Source of the DNA: Methylocystis parvus OBBP
GTDB taxonomy: Bacteria > Pseudomonadota > Alphaproteobacteria > Rhizobiales > Beijerinckiaceae
Assembly (NCBI RefSeq): GCF_027571405.1
Contig: NZ_CP092968.1
Location: forward strand, 1,488,001 to 1,552,000
Reading direction: 5' to 3'
DNA: 64,000 bases
The notes beneath the pieces were generated by a model, which saw nothing but the letters and a program-made list of their open reading frames with translations, did not search any database and had not been told where the DNA came from. Both the position numbers and the translations under genes were made by a program. Of the stretch, positions 9,974-18,385 are shown in pieces. How positions within the stretch are numbered: the first letter of the stretch is position 1; each line of letters starts with the position of its first letter.

Positions 9974-10714
9974 TCAAGAAGTCAGGCTTTCGAGAAACGT
10001 CGCCAGATCATCCGTCGCAAAGTCGATATGGGGCTCGTCGCCGCGCGCGATCTCCCAGGCTTCGCGCTCCACATTTTCTCCGGCGCCGGGAAGCACCAGC
10101 ACGGTCGTCATGCCGCGCGCATGCGGCACGACGAGATTGCGCGGAAGGTCTTCGAACAAAGCGGCGCGCGACGGATCTACCTTCAAATGTCGGAAAAAAC
10201 GCTCATAAGCGGCTTCTTCCGGCTTGGCGACGAAGTCGGCGGCGATGATGTCGAAGATGTCCTCGAAGAGATGATCGACGCCGAGCTGCTTCGCCGTGGC
10301 GACGGCGTGGTGGCGCGAGCCGTTGGTCAGAATCAGCTTGCGGCCGGGCAGCGCCGCAATCGCCTCGGCCAGTGAATGGTTGCGATCGAGGCACGAACGG
10401 TCGATGTCGTGCACATAGTCGAGATAATGTTCGGCGTCGACGCCATGCTCGGTCATCAGCCCGCGCAGCGTCGTGCCGTAACGCTCGTAATAATGTTTCT
10501 GCAACGCCCGCAGCGAGATGGCGTCGAGGCCGAAGAGGCGCATCATGAAGAGCGTGATGCGGGCGTCGATCTTCGGCCAGAGATCGCATGTCTGCGGGTA
10601 AAGAGTGTTGTCGAGATCGAACACCCATGTGTCGATGTGAGAGAAGCGGCCGCGCAGCTCCCTCTCCCCGCCTGCGGGGAGAGGGTTGGGGTCAGGGGCC
10701 AAGGCTTTGGTCAC
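9974..10714 (-). CDS. HAD-superfamily pyrimidine 5'-nucleotidase
   Basis: A 246-residue HAD hydrolase with the DxDxT nucleophile motif (WVFDLDNTLYP), motif II (LTNGSRHH) and a C-terminal ED motif (ALFEDLPRN). It resembles the Sdt1/pyrimidine 5'-nucleotidase group of alphaproteobacteria. The only supportable start is GTG at 10714. The first about 20 residues (containing LAPDPNPLPAGGEREL) are translated from a palindromic repeat at 10660-10685, so the repeat has become part of the protein or the real start is unusual. It lies downstream of argB on the same strand. Confidence 0.85.
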   Translation of the reverse strand: MTKALAPDPNPLPAGGERELRGRFSHIDTWVFDLDNTLYPQTCDLWPKIDARITLFMMRLFGLDAISLRALQKHYYERYGTTLRGLMTEHGVDAEHYLDYVHDIDRSCLDRNHSLAEAIAALPGRKLILTNGSRHHAVATAKQLGVDHLFEDIFDIIAADFVAKPEEAAYERFFRHLKVDPSRAALFEDLPRNLVVPHARGMTTVLVLPGAGENVEREAWEIARGDEPHIDFATDDLATFLESLTS

Positions 10715-10801
10715 GGACGCCGCTCGATTCCTCTCATGCTGCGATCAGCATTTGAATTCATCCCCTCGCCCCTCGCCCTCGCCCCGCTTGCGGGGAGAGG
10801 G
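10660..10801. repeat. Paired G/C palindromes flanking the HAD gene start
   Basis: Two related hairpins: 10660-10685 (CCCTCTCCCCGC - CT - complement) and 10776-10801 (CCCCGC - TT - GCGGGGAGAGGG). They are separated by about 90 bases in the argB-HAD junction. Together they look like the two ends of a small non-autonomous repeat element. The first overlaps the coding start of the HAD gene. Confidence 0.7.
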
Positions 10802-10806
10802 AAGGA

Positions 10807-11673
10807 TTACCTCGTGATCAGCGTGCCGGCGCCGTGATCGGTCAGCAATTCGATCAGCACGGCGTGCGGAAGCTTGCCGTCGAGAATGACGACGCCTTCG
10901 ACGCCACGCTCGATCGCATACATGCAGGTCTCGACCTTCGGGATCATGCCGCCGGTGATCGTGCCGTCCGCGATGAGGCCGGGAATGTCGGAGACCTTCA
11001 GCTCGCGGATGAGCTCCTTGTTCTTGTCGAGCACGCCCGGCACATCCGTCAAAAACAACAGGCGCTTGGCGCCGAGAGCGCCGGCGATGGCGCCCGCGAA
11101 AGTGTCGGCGTTGATGTTGAAGCTCGCGCCGCCCGGCCCTTGCGCGACGGGCGCCAGCACGGGAATGAGCTCACGGCCGAGCACCTGATCGAGCACCGTC
11201 GTGTCGACCTTGTCGGGCTCGCCGACATAGCCGAGATCGACGCCGTCCGGGCGCTCGAGCTTCTTGGCGGTCAGCATGCGGCCGTCCTTGCCGGTGAGGC
11301 CGATGGCGCGGCCGCCCTCGGAATTGATATAGCCGACGATCTGCTTGTTGATGGAGCCGGCGAGAACCATCTCGACGATGCCCATCGTCTCGCCATCCGT
11401 GACGCGCAGGCCATCCGCGAATCTCGATTCGACGCCGAGCCGTTTCAGCATGGAGCCGATCTGCGGGCCGCCGCCATGCACAACGACAGGGTTCACGCCG
11501 GATTGCTCGAGCAGCACCATGTCGCGAGAGAAGTTGCGCGCCACTTCGTCATCGCCCATGGCGTGGCCGCCATATTTCACGACGACGATCGCCTCGTCGT
11601 AACGCAGCATATGCGGTAGCGCCTGCATCAGGATGCGGGCGGAGGCGAGGGCGCTTTCGGCGGAGTCGGTCAC
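10807..11673 (-). CDS. argB: Acetylglutamate kinase
   Basis: A 288-residue amino-acid kinase that phosphorylates N-acetylglutamate in arginine synthesis. It shows the phosphate-binding [10 protein letters not shown], the [10 protein letters not shown] substrate loop and the [12 protein letters not shown] nucleotide-binding segment. I chose the GTG at 11673, preceded by AAGGA at a good distance, because the longer frame adds a Pro/Arg-rich N-terminus typical of untranslated GC-rich DNA. It lies downstream of engB, separated by about 190 bases. Confidence 0.95.
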   Translation of the reverse strand: MTDSAESALASARILMQALPHMLRYDEAIVVVKYGGHAMGDDEVARNFSRDMVLLEQSGVNPVVVHGGGPQIGSMLKRLGVESRFADGLRVTDGETMGIVEMVLAGSINKQIVGYINSEGGRAIGLTGKDGRMLTAKKLERPDGVDLGYVGEPDKVDTTVLDQVLGRELIPVLAPVAQGPGGASFNINADTFAGAIAGALGAKRLLFLTDVPGVLDKNKELIRELKVSDIPGLIADGTITGGMIPKVETCMYAIERGVEGVVILDGKLPHAVLIELLTDHGAGTLITR

Positions 11674-11864
11674 GGGCAAATCCTTGCGGCGAGAAGCTTT
11701 ATCCACGCCCTCATGCCGGGGAGGCGGCGCCGCCGACCGTCCTGGAATAGGAGGGCGACGCCGGGGCGCCTTCCTCGTCTTTTGAGACCCCGCTGCGCGG
11801 GCTCCTTCAGGATCGGGAAGGCATTGAGGGGCCGCCCCCACCTAGACCGGAGTTTCTGTCGCTT

Positions 11865-12557
11865 TCAAGCGTTTCGTTCCGCCAGCAACTGCGCGATGGC
11901 GGCGCGCAGCGCGGGAATCCCCTCCCCGGTTTGGGAGGAGGTGAAAATGATCTCCGGATAGGCCGCCGGGCGCTTCGCGAGCGCCGCCAGCGTCGCGGCG
12001 GCGACGCCCGCGCGCTCGGAGACCTTCAGCTCGTCATGCTTGGTCAGCACGATCTGATAGGAAACCGCCGACTGGTCGAGCAGGTCGAACATCTCCTCGT
12101 CGACGGGCTTCACGCCGCGGCGCCCGTCGATCAGCACGAAAGCGCGGGCGAGCGATGCGCGGCCCCTGAGATAGTCGTGCATCAGCACGCCCCAGCTCGC
12201 GACTTTCTCCTTGCCGACGGCCGCGTAGCCATAGCCGGGCATGTCGACGAGGCGCAGCCGCTCGGCACCGGGCTGTCCGCCGAGGGCGAAGAAATTGAGC
12301 TGCTGCGTGCGACCTGGCGTATGGGAGACGCGGGCGAGCGTCTTGCGGTTGGTCAGCGCGTTGAGGAGCGAGGACTTGCCGACATTGGAGCGGCCGGCGA
12401 AGGCGATCTCGGGCGGGCCCAGCGGCGGCAGATCGCTCGACTTGGCGCTGGCGAAAATGAATTCGCAAGGGCCGGCGAAGAGGAGGCGGCCGTCTTCGAG
12501 GAAATCGGTCATCGAGCGGGTCGCTTCCATCGCAATCTGTGTAGTCGGGCGCGCCAT
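11865..12557 (-). CDS. engB: Ribosome biogenesis GTP-binding protein EngB (YihA/YsxC)
   Basis: A 230-residue TRAFAC GTPase for 50S subunit assembly. The G1 motif GRSNVGKSS, G3 DMPGYG and G4 TKHDE are all present. The ATG at 12557 has its Shine-Dalgarno GGGGAGG supplied by the terminal repeat of the 128-base element 12559-12686. Later in-frame ATG codons (for example MEATR and MTDF) are possible alternatives. It follows yidC, a conserved alphaproteobacterial order. Confidence 0.95.
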   Translation of the reverse strand: MARPTTQIAMEATRSMTDFLEDGRLLFAGPCEFIFASAKSSDLPPLGPPEIAFAGRSNVGKSSLLNALTNRKTLARVSHTPGRTQQLNFFALGGQPGAERLRLVDMPGYGYAAVGKEKVASWGVLMHDYLRGRASLARAFVLIDGRRGVKPVDEEMFDLLDQSAVSYQIVLTKHDELKVSERAGVAAATLAALAKRPAAYPEIIFTSSQTGEGIPALRAAIAQLLAERNA

Positions 12558-12558
12558 A

Positions 12559-12686
12559 CCTCCCCTTTACGGGGAGGTCGGCGGCCAGAGGCCGCCGGGT
12601 GGGGTTCTTCCCGGCCGCAACGATGACGAAGCCCTTACCCCACCCGGCCCCGCTTTCGCGGGGCCACCCTCCCCGTAAAGGGGAGG
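12559..12686. repeat. 128-base MITE-like element with 19-base terminal inverted repeats
   Basis: The ends are exact inverted repeats: CCTCCCCTTTACGGGGAGG at 12559-12577 and CCTCCCCGTAAAGGGGAGG at 12668-12686. Nested inside is a second inverted pair GCCGGGTGGGG / CCCCACCCGGC. The element lies between yidC and engB and provides the ribosome-binding site of engB. A partial relative is at 26514-26620. Confidence 0.85.
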
Positions 12687-12718
12687 GATTGCTTACGCCC
12701 CGAGGCGCTCATCGGCCA

Positions 12719-14497
12719 TCAAGCCAGCCCGAACGACTTGCGCAGATTGTCCCACAATTCGAACTTCACGCCCGCGCGCTTCATGATGACGCCCTGCTGG
12801 ACGATGGAGAGCAGATTGTTCCACGACCAGTAGATGATGAGGCCCGAAGCGAAACTGCCCATGGTGAAGGTGAACATCACCGGCATCCAGGCGAACATGG
12901 TTTTCTGGATCTCGTCCGTCGGCTCCGGATTCATCTTCATCTGCAGCCACATGGTCACGCCCATGACGAGCGGCCAGAGCCCGAGCGCCAGATAAGGCCC
13001 GAAGAAGATGACATGGGTCGGGTCCCACGGGATAAGGCCAAAGAGGTTGAAGACGTTGGTCGGGTCCGGCGCGGAGAGGTCCTTGATCCAGCCGAAGAAG
13101 GGCGCGTGGCGCATCTCGATCGTGACCACGAGCACCTTATAGAGCGAGAAGAAGACCGGGATCTGCAGCAGCACCGGCAGGCAGCCGCTCGCGGGATTCA
13201 CCTTCTCCCGCTTGTAGAGCTCCATCTGCGCCGTGTTGAAGCCGTGCTTGTCGTCGCCGTATTTTTCTTTCAGCTCTTTGATCTTGGGCTGAATCTCCTT
13301 CATCTTGGCGATCGACTGATAGCTCTTGTTGGCGAGCGGCAGGAAGGCGAGCTTCACGATGACCGTGACCGCCAGGATCGCGACGCCGAAATTGCCGAAG
13401 AGCTTGTAGAGGAAGTCGATCAGTTTGAACATCGGCTGGGTGATGAAGTAGAACCAGCCCCAGTCGATGAGATAGCCGAAGCGCTTCAGGCCCGGATTGG
13501 CGGCGTAGGCGTTGAGAAGATCGACCTCCTTGGCGCCCGCGAAGACGTATGACGTCGCGTCGGCCATGGCTCCCGGCTCGACGACCTTGGGCTCGCTGAT
13601 CGTATCGGCCTGATAGGTCTTGATCGCGCCGCCGCCCATGGCGACGTAGCGCGCCTCGAAGGCCGTCGTCTGCTCGGGCGCGACCACCGCGCCCCAATAT
13701 TTGTCGGTGAAGCCGACCCAGCCGCCGACCCCCTTGAAGGTCTTGGTGAAGTTCGGCTCCTTCTCGATCTTGTCGTAGGTCACTTCCTGGCTGACGTCGC
13801 CGATCGTGCCGACAAAACCCTCATGCAGGGCGGCGTAGCCCGCCGACGGCGGGTGGCCGATGCGGGTGACGCGCTGGAAGGTATAGAGCGAAACCGGCCT
13901 GCCGGACTTGTTCTCGACGCTGTCCTTGACCGTGAAGAGATATTCGTCGTCGACCGAAACCACGCGTTTGAAGACGAGGCCCTGACCATTGTCCCAGGTC
14001 AGCGTCACCGGCGCGCCGGGCGTGAGCTTGTCCGAGTCGGCGGTCCACAGCGTCTCGGTCGTCGGCAGAACCGGCGCGTTCTCGATCTCGCCGGTCAGAT
14101 AGCCGAGTTCGGCGTAATAGGCTTCGGGGCCGTGTTCCGGCGAGAGCAGCGTGATGATCGGGCTCGAGGGGTCGACGGTCTGGTGATAGTGCTTGAGCGA
14201 AACGTCGTCTATGCGGCCGCCCTTGAGCGCGATCGACCCGGAAATGGAGCGCGTGTCGATCGAAACGCGCGGGCTCGACGCCAGCGCCTCGGCGCGGGTG
14301 AGCGGCTTCGGCGGCGTCGCGACGGCGCCGGCCTGCTCGGGCGCGCCGAGCTTCGGAAGCTTGGCCATGCGCTGCTGTTCGATCTGCGCCTGCCGCTGCC
14401 GCTCCATTTCGGGGAAGGCGTAGAAATAGTCCCACAGGCCGATGAAGATCAGCGACAGCGCCGCAGCCATGAGCATGTTTTTTGTATTATCTTTCAT
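12719..14497 (-). CDS. yidC: Membrane protein insertase YidC
   Basis: A 592-residue inner-membrane insertase. It has an N-terminal anchor, a large periplasmic beta-supersandwich domain (about residues 60-350), then the five-helix insertase core with YFITQPMFKLIDFLY and the NPASGCLPVLLQIPVFFSLYKVL region. Its ATG overlaps the rnpA stop by four bases. The gene order rpmH-rnpA-yidC-engB is the classical cluster. Confidence 0.98.
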   Translation of the reverse strand: MKDNTKNMLMAAALSLIFIGLWDYFYAFPEMERQRQAQIEQQRMAKLPKLGAPEQAGAVATPPKPLTRAEALASSPRVSIDTRSISGSIALKGGRIDDVSLKHYHQTVDPSSPIITLLSPEHGPEAYYAELGYLTGEIENAPVLPTTETLWTADSDKLTPGAPVTLTWDNGQGLVFKRVVSVDDEYLFTVKDSVENKSGRPVSLYTFQRVTRIGHPPSAGYAALHEGFVGTIGDVSQEVTYDKIEKEPNFTKTFKGVGGWVGFTDKYWGAVVAPEQTTAFEARYVAMGGGAIKTYQADTISEPKVVEPGAMADATSYVFAGAKEVDLLNAYAANPGLKRFGYLIDWGWFYFITQPMFKLIDFLYKLFGNFGVAILAVTVIVKLAFLPLANKSYQSIAKMKEIQPKIKELKEKYGDDKHGFNTAQMELYKREKVNPASGCLPVLLQIPVFFSLYKVLVVTIEMRHAPFFGWIKDLSAPDPTNVFNLFGLIPWDPTHVIFFGPYLALGLWPLVMGVTMWLQMKMNPEPTDEIQKTMFAWMPVMFTFTMGSFASGLIIYWSWNNLLSIVQQGVIMKRAGVKFELWDNLRKSFGLA

Positions 14498-14949
14498 GAC
14501 GCAGCAGGCCTGTCTTTTTGTTTGCGCCGAGAATTCGCGGCGTGGCGCTCGTCGAGCCGCGCGAAGCCTTCGGCCATTTGAGTGACGATATCGGCGAAGG
14601 ACGCGTCGAGCGCCCCGCGCCGGGCGACAAACACGTAATCGCGGCCGGCGCGCGCGCCAAGGTCTCCGCTGACGCGGAGCGCCTCTTTGAGGCGCCGCCG
14701 GATGCGGTTGCGCCCGACGGCGCCCGCGACCTTCTTCGTGACCGTGAAGCCGAAGCGGGCCTCCGCGGGCGCGGCCCCATCCTCCGGCGCGCTTCGCCCG
14801 GCCATTTGGAGGGTGAACAGGCGTGCGGAAAAGCGCGCGCCGGTCTTCGACGCGCGCACAAAATCCTGTCGCCGGCGCAGGCGCGCCGGCTTCCTGGAGA
14901 TTTTTCGCGTTTCGGCGGGGGCGTCCGTCGTCATCATGCCGTCCGCCAT
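14494..14949 (-). CDS. rnpA: Ribonuclease P protein component
   Basis: A basic 151-residue subunit of RNase P, which matures tRNA 5' ends. It contains the family signature region RFGFTVTKKVAGAVGRNRIRRRLKEALR. It is slightly extended at both ends compared with the roughly 120-residue norm, as in many Hyphomicrobiales. The start could be 14949 or a nearby downstream ATG. It is 22 bases from rpmH and overlaps yidC. Confidence 0.95.
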   Translation of the reverse strand: MADGMMTTDAPAETRKISRKPARLRRRQDFVRASKTGARFSARLFTLQMAGRSAPEDGAAPAEARFGFTVTKKVAGAVGRNRIRRRLKEALRVSGDLGARAGRDYVFVARRGALDASFADIVTQMAEGFARLDERHAANSRRKQKDRPAAS

Positions 14950-14971
14950 TTCCGTCGATTCGCGAAAAGCC

Positions 14972-15106
14972 TTAGGCCGAGAGGCGCTTGCGGCCGCGCG
15001 CGCGGCGCGCCGCGATGACCTTGCGGCCGCCGACCGTGGCCATGCGGGAGCGGAAGCCGTGGCGGCGCTTGCGCACGATTTTCGAGGGCTGATAGGTTCT
15101 TTTCAC
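14972..15106 (-). CDS. rpmH: 50S ribosomal protein L34
   Basis: A 44-residue ribosomal protein with the canonical [17 protein letters not shown] start and arginine-rich C-terminus. The correct start is GTG at 15106, because homologues begin MKRTYQPS. It heads the minus-strand cluster with rnpA and yidC. Confidence 0.97.
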   Translation of the reverse strand: MKRTYQPSKIVRKRRHGFRSRMATVGGRKVIAARRARGRKRLSA

Positions 15107-15385
15107 CGTTCTTCTCCGCGGCGATGCGCGCGCGGACGCGGCGATCGCTTCTCTTTTCAATTATCTGCCGCGGCTTGCGCCTTGGCCGGAAAGGGGACGG
15201 CGCTTTCGGGGTCCGCAAAACGGGCCGCCACAAAGCATTCGCCGCCCCAAGAGGAGCGGCGCCGGTCGCAGGCATATAGGAGAAAGCCGCGGCTCAAGTC
15301 AATGTTATGGGAGGGAGGTTTTCGGTGTGCGCCAGCGGGAATTCCACAGCCTGAACCATTTGACGCGCGCCTCCACTTTGCGAGG
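15107..15385. other. Intergenic region upstream of rpmH
   Basis: About 280 bases without a convincing gene. It should contain the rpmH-rnpA-yidC promoter on the minus strand. I see no DnaA-box cluster and no dnaA gene, so there is no sign of a replication origin here. Confidence 0.5.
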
Positions 15386-15958
15386 TCACGATGCGCGCCG
15401 CGCTTTTTTCCAGAGAAACTGCGCCAGCGCGACCGTCGCCCCAAATACATAGAACCCGCAAAAAAACGTCGCCACGCCGCCGAGCACGTAAGAGAGCCCC
15501 CAGGACGCGTAGACTGAGACCGTCATTGGCCCGGCCGCCCCGCTTTTCGCAAACTGGTCGAATTTGGCCGAGACTTCCTTCGCCAGCGGCGGCGCGGCCT
15601 GCACGACGACCTCGGGGCCATCGCCGATGATCGCCACCTGTCCCGTGGCGTAGCTCGTGCCCCTCCGGCCCCTTCGCCGATTCTCGACTGTGTCGGCGTA
15701 ATGAACTTCATCCGTAACGTCGACGCGCAGCCGCTTCACATTTTCGACGCGCGCCGTTCGCCACGGAACGAACATCAGGACGTACCGCTCCACCACGACG
15801 TTGGTCGCGGCGCCGGATTTCTCGAATTCGATCGTCGACAGCGGCGCGACCAACGTGATGACAATGGGAACGATCACGAAGCCGACGACGGCGATAGCTT
15901 GCGTGATCGCGATGTCGGAGAAAGAAGAACCTTTGCCGATCGATTTGAAATCGCCCAT
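15386..15958 (-). CDS. Hypothetical two-helix membrane protein
   Basis: A 190-residue protein not recognised as a named family. It has one hydrophobic segment near residues 20-45 (AITQAIAVVGFVIVPIVITL), an extracytoplasmic or cytoplasmic middle domain of about 100 residues, and a second membrane segment near the C-terminus (GLSYVLGGVATFFCGFYVFGA). I chose the ATG at 15958, with AAGG upstream, over a longer GTG frame. The neighbours give no functional clue. Confidence 0.65.
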   Translation of the reverse strand: MGDFKSIGKGSSFSDIAITQAIAVVGFVIVPIVITLVAPLSTIEFEKSGAATNVVVERYVLMFVPWRTARVENVKRLRVDVTDEVHYADTVENRRRGRRGTSYATGQVAIIGDGPEVVVQAAPPLAKEVSAKFDQFAKSGAAGPMTVSVYASWGLSYVLGGVATFFCGFYVFGATVALAQFLWKKARRAS

Positions 15959-16028
15959 CCGAGCCTTCTGAAAGCCGCCCACTCGATCGCCCGCAGCTGG
16001 GCCGTTGCGAAAATCCCGCTCCGCCCCC

Positions 16029-16877
16029 TCACCGCTGCGACAGCTTCTCCACCGGCTGCGCGCCGCGCGAGCCGAGCACCACCACCCGCGCCCCCGGCTG
16101 CGCCTTACTGTAAAGGTCGATCGCGTCCTGGTTGATCATGCGGATGCAGCCGGAGGATTCACTGTGGCCGATGGTCCAGGGCTCGTTGGTGCCGTGGATG
16201 CGGAACAGCGTATCCTTGTCGCCCTGCCAGAGATACATGGCGCGGGCGCCGAGCGGGTTGCCGGGGCCGCCATGCATGCCCTCGCCGCTTTGCAGCTTCG
16301 ACATCTTGCCCTGCAGGTCGGGGCGCCGCGCGATCATTTCCTTGGGCGGATACCAGTCCGGCCATTCCTGCTTGTTCTTGATCGTCGCGTCGCCCGTCCA
16401 GACGAAGCCTTCGCGTCCTACGCCTACGCCATAGCGGGTCGCGCGGCCTCCGCCCTCGACGTAATAGAGAAAGTGGTTCGCCGGATCGACGACGACCGTG
16501 CCCGGCTGTTCCTTGGTGGCGTAGGCCACGTTCTTGCGCAGGAATTGCGGGCTGATCTGGGAAAGCTTCACGGCGGGAACGACATGCTCGCCGTCCCGCA
16601 TTTCTCCGTAGACGGAGCCATATCTGGGCTCGACCGCGTCCGCGCCGAGCGAGGCGCTGCGGGAGGGCGACTCGAGGGGCAGCGTCTCGACCGGGGCGCG
16701 CTCGATGACGGGATCGGGCGCGGGCTCGACGAGCGGCGGGGGCGCGACCGGCGCGGGCTCCGGCGGCGCGGCGAAGGCGACGACGTTCTGGACCGCGTTC
16801 TGGGTCGTGTTGCATCCGGCGAGGGCGGCGGCGGCGAAAGCCAGCGCCGTCAGCTTGCGGCAAATCCGAAGATCCAT
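16029..16877 (-). CDS. L,D-transpeptidase (YkuD) lipoprotein
   Basis: A 282-residue envelope protein. The N-terminus has a lipoprotein signal with lipobox LAGC, then a Pro-rich linker. The C-terminal half is an ErfK/YbiS/YcfS/YnhG domain with the catalytic HxnSxGCxR motif, seen as IHGTNEPWTIGHSESSGCIR. The likely role is formation of 3-3 crosslinks or attachment of proteins to peptidoglycan. The ATG at 16877 is preferred over an in-frame TTG six bases upstream. Confidence 0.9.
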   Translation of the reverse strand: MDLRICRKLTALAFAAAALAGCNTTQNAVQNVVAFAAPPEPAPVAPPPLVEPAPDPVIERAPVETLPLESPSRSASLGADAVEPRYGSVYGEMRDGEHVVPAVKLSQISPQFLRKNVAYATKEQPGTVVVDPANHFLYYVEGGGRATRYGVGVGREGFVWTGDATIKNKQEWPDWYPPKEMIARRPDLQGKMSKLQSGEGMHGGPGNPLGARAMYLWQGDKDTLFRIHGTNEPWTIGHSESSGCIRMINQDAIDLYSKAQPGARVVVLGSRGAQPVEKLSQR

Positions 16878-16883
16878 GTTCAA

Positions 16884-17535
16884 CCGTCTTCGCTAGAGGG
16901 CGGCGTCCGCCCTTTTATACGGCGAAAGGGCCGGACCGCGGGCGGAGGTCTCGCCAGTCTACCAGATGGCGAGGCGGCATGGGAGCCGCAACCAGCGCCG
17001 CGCGGCGGCCGGGTGATTCGCCGCCGCGCCGCGCCGTCCTCGCCCATCCCCCAGCCGGTGCGCGAAGCGGGTCGCAGCTTCGACGTTCCTCGACTTGATC
17101 GAGCCGTCCGCGCGGTTCTCGGCGGGCGTTTTTCGGACCGGCCGCAAAAGCGCAAGCGTTAAAATTCGAGCTTAATCTTTCGTTCCCGCGCGGGCTTACG
17201 TCAACCTTTGGAGGCGCCCCGAATATTTGCGCCGACGGCCTGTTTTTGCCTTTGCGCCCCGGAGTCGCGAGAGCGTATAGATTGGGAAAGGCGCTTGATT
17301 CGCTTCGCAAGTCTCTCCGCCTGCACTCTCCAGTTGCGTCCCGCGTTCCCGCTCGAGCCCGAATTAAGACTTTGGGCCGCATTGCGGGCGCAAGTGAAGG
17401 TTTATTAACCAATTCCGCTTACCGTCGAAACTAGACGGGAAGAGTCGCGGGGCCTGCGAGGGCCGGCGGCGGATGCGAGTCGATGCGGCGCGCGTCGTCC
17501 TTGGATGATTCGATGGAGCTCGGTGGGGACCCAAC
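16884..17535. other. Long intergenic region upstream of ctrA
   Basis: About 650 bases without a supportable gene. The left part is GC-rich and featureless. The right part (17160-17535) has several TTAA half-sites (for example TTAACC at 17405) and a cluster of GANTC sites, as expected for a cell-cycle-controlled ctrA promoter region. Confidence 0.6.
17262..17511. promoter_or_regulatory. Cluster of five GANTC (CcrM-type) sites upstream of ctrA
   Basis: GANTC occurs at 17262-17266, 17297-17301, 17442-17446, 17477-17481 and 17507-17511, five times in 250 bases. In Caulobacter and relatives, CcrM methylation of GANTC in the ctrA promoter couples transcription to replication. The sequence shows the sites; their function here is inferred. 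Confidence 0.6.
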
Positions 17536-18237
17536 ATGCGCGTTTTATTGATCGAAGACGACAGCGCGACGGCTCAGAGCATCGAGCTCATGCTCAAATC
17601 CGAGAATTTCAACGTCTATACGACGGATCTCGGCGAGGAAGGCATCGACCTCGGCAAGCTCTATGATTACGACATCATCCTTCTCGATCTGAACCTTCCC
17701 GACATGTCGGGCTATGAAGTTCTTCGTACGCTGCGCGTCGCGAAAGTGAAGACGCCGATCCTCATCCTTTCGGGCCTCGCCGGCATCGAAGACAAGGTGA
17801 AGGGCCTCGGCTTCGGCGCCGACGACTATCTGACCAAGCCCTTCCACAAGGACGAACTGGTCGCCCGCATCCACGCCATCGTCCGCCGCTCCAAGGGCCA
17901 TGCGCAGTCGGTCATCACCACGGGCGATCTCGTCGTCAATCTCGATCAGAAGACCGTCGAAGTCGGCGGCGTCCGCGTGCATCTGACGGGCAAGGAATAT
18001 CAGATGCTCGAGCTCCTCTCCCTGCGCAAGGGCACGACGCTGACGAAGGAGATGTTCCTCAATCATCTCTATGGCGGCATGGACGAGCCGGAGCTCAAGA
18101 TCATCGACGTCTTCATCTGCAAGCTGCGCAAGAAGCTCGCCAACGCCAGCGACGGCCGCAACTATATCGAGACGGTCTGGGGCCGCGGCTATGTGCTGCG
18201 CGAGCCCAACGAAGCCGACGAGCGCATCACGGCGTAA
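17536..18237 (+). CDS. ctrA: Cell-cycle response regulator CtrA
   Basis: A 233-residue OmpR/PhoB-type master regulator. The receiver domain has acidic pocket D8-D9, phospho-acceptor D51 ([13 protein letters not shown]) and conserved K in LTKPFHKDE. The winged-helix domain contains [20 protein letters not shown] and the ending [16 protein letters not shown]. The C-terminal tail differs from the degradation-signal region of Caulobacter CtrA. CtrA is phosphorylated through CckA-ChpT; chpT is 5 kb downstream, with the che genes in between. Confidence 0.98.
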   Translation: MRVLLIEDDSATAQSIELMLKSENFNVYTTDLGEEGIDLGKLYDYDIILLDLNLPDMSGYEVLRTLRVAKVKTPILILSGLAGIEDKVKGLGFGADDYLTKPFHKDELVARIHAIVRRSKGHAQSVITTGDLVVNLDQKTVEVGGVRVHLTGKEYQMLELLSLRKGTTLTKEMFLNHLYGGMDEPELKIIDVFICKLRKKLANASDGRNYIETVWGRGYVLREPNEADERITA

Positions 18238-18258
18238 GACCTCCGACGGTTCTTCACG

Positions 18259-18296
18259 AAAAAGGCCATGTCAGCGACGTGGCCTTTTCTTTTTTG
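18259..18296 (+). terminator. Rho-independent terminator of ctrA
   Basis: Strong hairpin AAAAGGCCATGTC / GACGTGGCCTTTT with a short loop, followed by CTTTTTTG, 22 bases after the ctrA stop codon. Confidence 0.9.
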
Positions 18297-18306
18297 TTCG
18301 TCACCC

Positions 18307-18372
18307 GTCATTGCGAGGCGCATGTGGCGAAGTCGGGTATGCCCGACTTTCGAAAAAATGCTCGCAATGACG
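18307..18372. repeat. REP-like inverted repeat, copy 3
   Basis: Diverged copy of the repeat at 5861 and 7179: outer arms GTCATTGCGAG and CTCGCAATGAC, with an inner hairpin AAGTCGGGTATGCCCGACTT. It lies between the converging ctrA and cheR genes. Confidence 0.75.
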
Positions 18373-18385
18373 GCGATTGACGCGA

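Noticed and set aside
15107..15385. Replication origin near rpmH
   Set aside because: In many bacteria rpmH lies beside dnaA and oriC, but no dnaA gene and no DnaA-box cluster are seen here, so an origin claim is not supported.
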